Source of the DNA: Bacteroidales bacterium UBA1757
GTDB taxonomy: Bacteria; Bacteroidota; Bacteroidia; Bacteroidales; UBA1402
NCBI GenBank assembly: GCA_002315625.1
Contig: DCHH01000011.1
Span: 24,276 to 31,129, forward strand
Length of the DNA: 6,854 nt
Direction: 5' to 3'
The position numbers and the translations under genes were made by a program. Shown here piece by piece: positions 5,197 through 6,854 of the stretch (the first letter of the stretch is position 1; the number at the start of each line of letters is the position of its first letter). The notes beneath the pieces are model-generated. The model had not been told where the DNA came from, ran no database searches, and worked only from the letters and a program-made list of their open reading frames with translations.

Positions 5197-6780
5197 ATGA
5201 CGACAGAACTGTTTGTTGATGTTGAGCCGAAAGAGGTCTCGTTAGCGGTTGTCGAGGACAAGACGCTGGTTGAGTTCCATCAAGAGAGCCGCAACATGGC
5301 TTTTTCGGTAGGCGACATCTTCCTGGGCCGGGTACACAAGGTTATGCCCGGTCTGAACGCTGCCTTTGTGGATGTGGGGCATGAAAAGGATGCATTTCTT
5401 CATTACCTGGATTTAGGTCCGCAGTTCCTCTCACAGCAGGCATATCTCAAGCAGCTATCTTCGAACAGGAAGAAGGCTCCGATGCCACTGGGTAAATTCC
5501 GGATGACCCCCGACATTCCAAAGGACGGGCTCATTGCCGACATCCTTACCCCGGGCACCGATGTGCTTGTACAGATAGCCAAGGAACCTATCAACACCAA
5601 GGGTCCGCGCCTTACCAGCGAGATTTCAATCGCCGGTCGTTTCCTTATCCTCATGCCGTTCGGCGACAAGATTTCAATTTCGTCGAAAATCAAGTCGCAG
5701 GAAGAAAAAATACGCCTCAAGCAGCTCATGATGAGCATTACCCCGAAAGGGTACGGTGTCATTGTGCGCACTGTGGCAGAAAACAAGGGCAGTGCCGAGC
5801 TCGACAATGAGCTCAAGGTACTTCTCAAGCGCTGGGACGACATGATGCTCAAGCTTCAGACACTTGAGAGCAAACCCCCGAAGCTCGTCTATGAGGAGAC
5901 AAGCCGGACGGTCGTGCTTCTGCGTGACCTGCTGAATGCCTCGTTTGAGCATATCTATGTGAACAATAGCGAAACTTACGAAGAAATCAAGGCGTATGTT
6001 TCGCTCATTATGCCTGAAAAGGCGGGAATTGTTGAGCTCTACAAGAACGATATTCCCATTTTCGACCATTTCGGCATAACCAAGCAGATTAAGTCTGGTC
6101 TCGGACGTGTGGTTTCAATTAAGGCTGGCGCCTATCTGGTCATTGACCATGCCGAGGCGATGCACGTGATAGACGTGAACAGTGGCAATCGCACCCGCTC
6201 CGAGGAGGGGCAGGAAATGAATTCCTTCATTGTGAATATGTCTGCTGCCGATGAAATTGCCCGCCAGATGCGTCTCCGTGACCTTGGAGGCATTATCGTC
6301 ATAGATTTCATCGACATGGACGACAATGCCAACCGCCAGAAGCTCTACGACCACATGCGCGAAATTATGGCCGGCGACCGGGCAAAGCACAACATCTTGC
6401 CGCTCAGCAAGTTCTGTCTGATGCAAATCACCCGCCAGAGGGTTCGTCCGCAGACATTTATCCAGACCGCTGAGGTGTGTCCGACCTGCTTCGGCAAAGG
6501 TGAGATTCGTCCGTCCATTCTTTTTACGGACATGCTCGAAACCAAGATTGACTATCTGGTCAACAAACTGGGCAAGAAGAAATGTACCTTACGGCTCCAT
6601 CCATACGTGGCAGCCTTCATTGAAAAGGGGGGATTTTTCTCTCTCAAGTGGCAGTGGCGCAGAAAGTACGACCGCTGTCTGAAAATTGTACCTTCTCAGG
6701 CAATGACTTTCCTCCAGTATGCGTTCTACGACACGAGCGGCGAGGAAATCGACCTGAAAGAGGAAATGGAAATCAAATGA
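5197..6780 (+). CDS. rng: Ribonuclease G (RNase E/G-family endoribonuclease)
   Basis: This 527-residue, Mg-dependent, 5'-end-sensing endoribonuclease acts in rRNA maturation and mRNA turnover in the cytoplasm. The S1-type RNA-binding domain is in the N-terminal 40-130, starting GDIFLGRVHKVMPGLNAAFVDVG, with an insertion at about 85-110 (Lys/Met/Pro-rich) relative to E. coli. The catalytic site is intact: HVIDVNSGN (Asp326, equivalent to RNase E D303) and GGIIVIDFIDM (Asp370, equivalent to D346). The zinc-link CPTC (Cys428, Cys431) that joins subunits follows, then a C-terminal domain. There is no long disordered degradosome scaffold after residue 527, so it is RNase G-like rather than a full RNase E. 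The ATG at 5197 comes after a 111-bp structured leader. Two hairpins follow the stop. Confidence 0.96.
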   Translation: MTTELFVDVEPKEVSLAVVEDKTLVEFHQESRNMAFSVGDIFLGRVHKVMPGLNAAFVDVGHEKDAFLHYLDLGPQFLSQQAYLKQLSSNRKKAPMPLGKFRMTPDIPKDGLIADILTPGTDVLVQIAKEPINTKGPRLTSEISIAGRFLILMPFGDKISISSKIKSQEEKIRLKQLMMSITPKGYGVIVRTVAENKGSAELDNELKVLLKRWDDMMLKLQTLESKPPKLVYEETSRTVVLLRDLLNASFEHIYVNNSETYEEIKAYVSLIMPEKAGIVELYKNDIPIFDHFGITKQIKSGLGRVVSIKAGAYLVIDHAEAMHVIDVNSGNRTRSEEGQEMNSFIVNMSAADEIARQMRLRDLGGIIVIDFIDMDDNANRQKLYDHMREIMAGDRAKHNILPLSKFCLMQITRQRVRPQTFIQTAEVCPTCFGKGEIRPSILFTDMLETKIDYLVNKLGKKKCTLRLHPYVAAFIEKGGFFSLKWQWRRKYDRCLKIVPSQAMTFLQYAFYDTSGEEIDLKEEMEIK

Positions 6781-6782
6781 CG

Positions 6783-6805
6783 GAAAGCGGGACTACCCCG
6801 CTTTC
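6783..6805 (+). terminator. Hairpin terminator candidate just after rng
   Basis: A perfect 9-bp stem pairs GAAAGCGGG (6783-6791) with CCCGCTTTC (6797-6805) around a 5-nt loop, starting 2 bp after the rng stop codon. No strong T-run follows (TGCTATTATTTG), so termination may be weak or may rely on the second hairpin downstream. Confidence 0.6.
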
Positions 6806-6810
6806 TGCTA

Positions 6811-6844
6811 TTATTTGAGTTTCGCGTAAGCGAGACTCAAATAA
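6811..6844. repeat. 15-bp hairpin with GTAA tetraloop downstream of rng
   Basis: TTATTTGAGTTTCGC (6811-6825) pairs with 6830-6844 over 15 bp, with one G-U pair, closing a GTAA loop that fits the stable GNRA class. There is no T-run on either side, so it is not a classical terminator. It may be a 3'-end stabilising or processing hairpin for rng mRNA, a bidirectional stop for a convergent gene beyond the window, or one copy of a dispersed repeat. A single window cannot decide. Confidence 0.6.
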
Positions 6845-6854
6845 GGCCGCTTCA

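Noticed and set aside
5403..5852. 149-codon minus-strand frame inside rng
   Set aside because: Ser/Arg-rich antisense translation of a conserved RNase gene, no domain features.

Overview
The window looks like chromosome from a member of the Bacteroidota, most likely order Bacteroidales and plausibly a Prevotella-like lineage. The evidence is the protein family types (Bacteroidales-style LptE C-terminus, HU with the RNISKNTT arm, RNase G with CPTC zinc link), the absence of Shine-Dalgarno sequences ahead of the genes, AT-rich leaders, and promoter boxes matching the Bacteroidetes pattern TTTG / TAnnTTTG. The genus is an inference.

Left part (1-1172, + strand) is an envelope/secretion operon: the last 22 codons of an LptE-like LPS-assembly lipoprotein, a TPR-containing protein of unknown role, and secG. 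Spacings are 14 and 6 bp. It ends in a textbook intrinsic terminator (1199-1228), but that terminator lies inside the first codons of the next gene.

Middle left (1195-3368, + strand) is a two-gene uptake unit: a lipoprotein substrate-binding protein and a FecCD/BtuC-type permease that overlap by 16 bp. It is of the vitamin B12 / heme / siderophore class. No ATPase gene follows. The permease instead overlaps tail to tail by 29 bp with the next gene.

Middle (3340-4434, - strand) is ssb followed 6 bp later by a Sfp-type 4'-phosphopantetheinyl transferase, which activates acyl-carrier proteins. A good Bacteroidetes-type promoter for ssb is visible at 4476-4507. The 264-bp divergent intergenic region (4435-4698) also holds a candidate promoter for the HU gene and a 13-bp inverted repeat whose arms carry mirrored -7-like boxes.

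Right part (4699-6780, + strand) is a nucleic-acid and translation block: an HU-family DNA-binding protein, a 29-residue extremely basic peptide gene at 4996-5085 (probably a ribosome-associated protein, easily missed by gene callers), a structured leader with mutually exclusive stems, and a full-length RNase E/G-family endoribonuclease (rng). Two tandem hairpins follow rng, the second a 15-bp stem with a GTAA tetraloop.

No mobile elements, CRISPR arrays, tRNA or rRNA genes were seen. No stretch over 300 bp lacks a gene. Most of the window is ordinary core genome. The items that merit attention are the terminator embedded in a start region, the tiny basic gene, the alternative RNA pairings before rng, and the apparent loss of genes usually found between ssb and HU.
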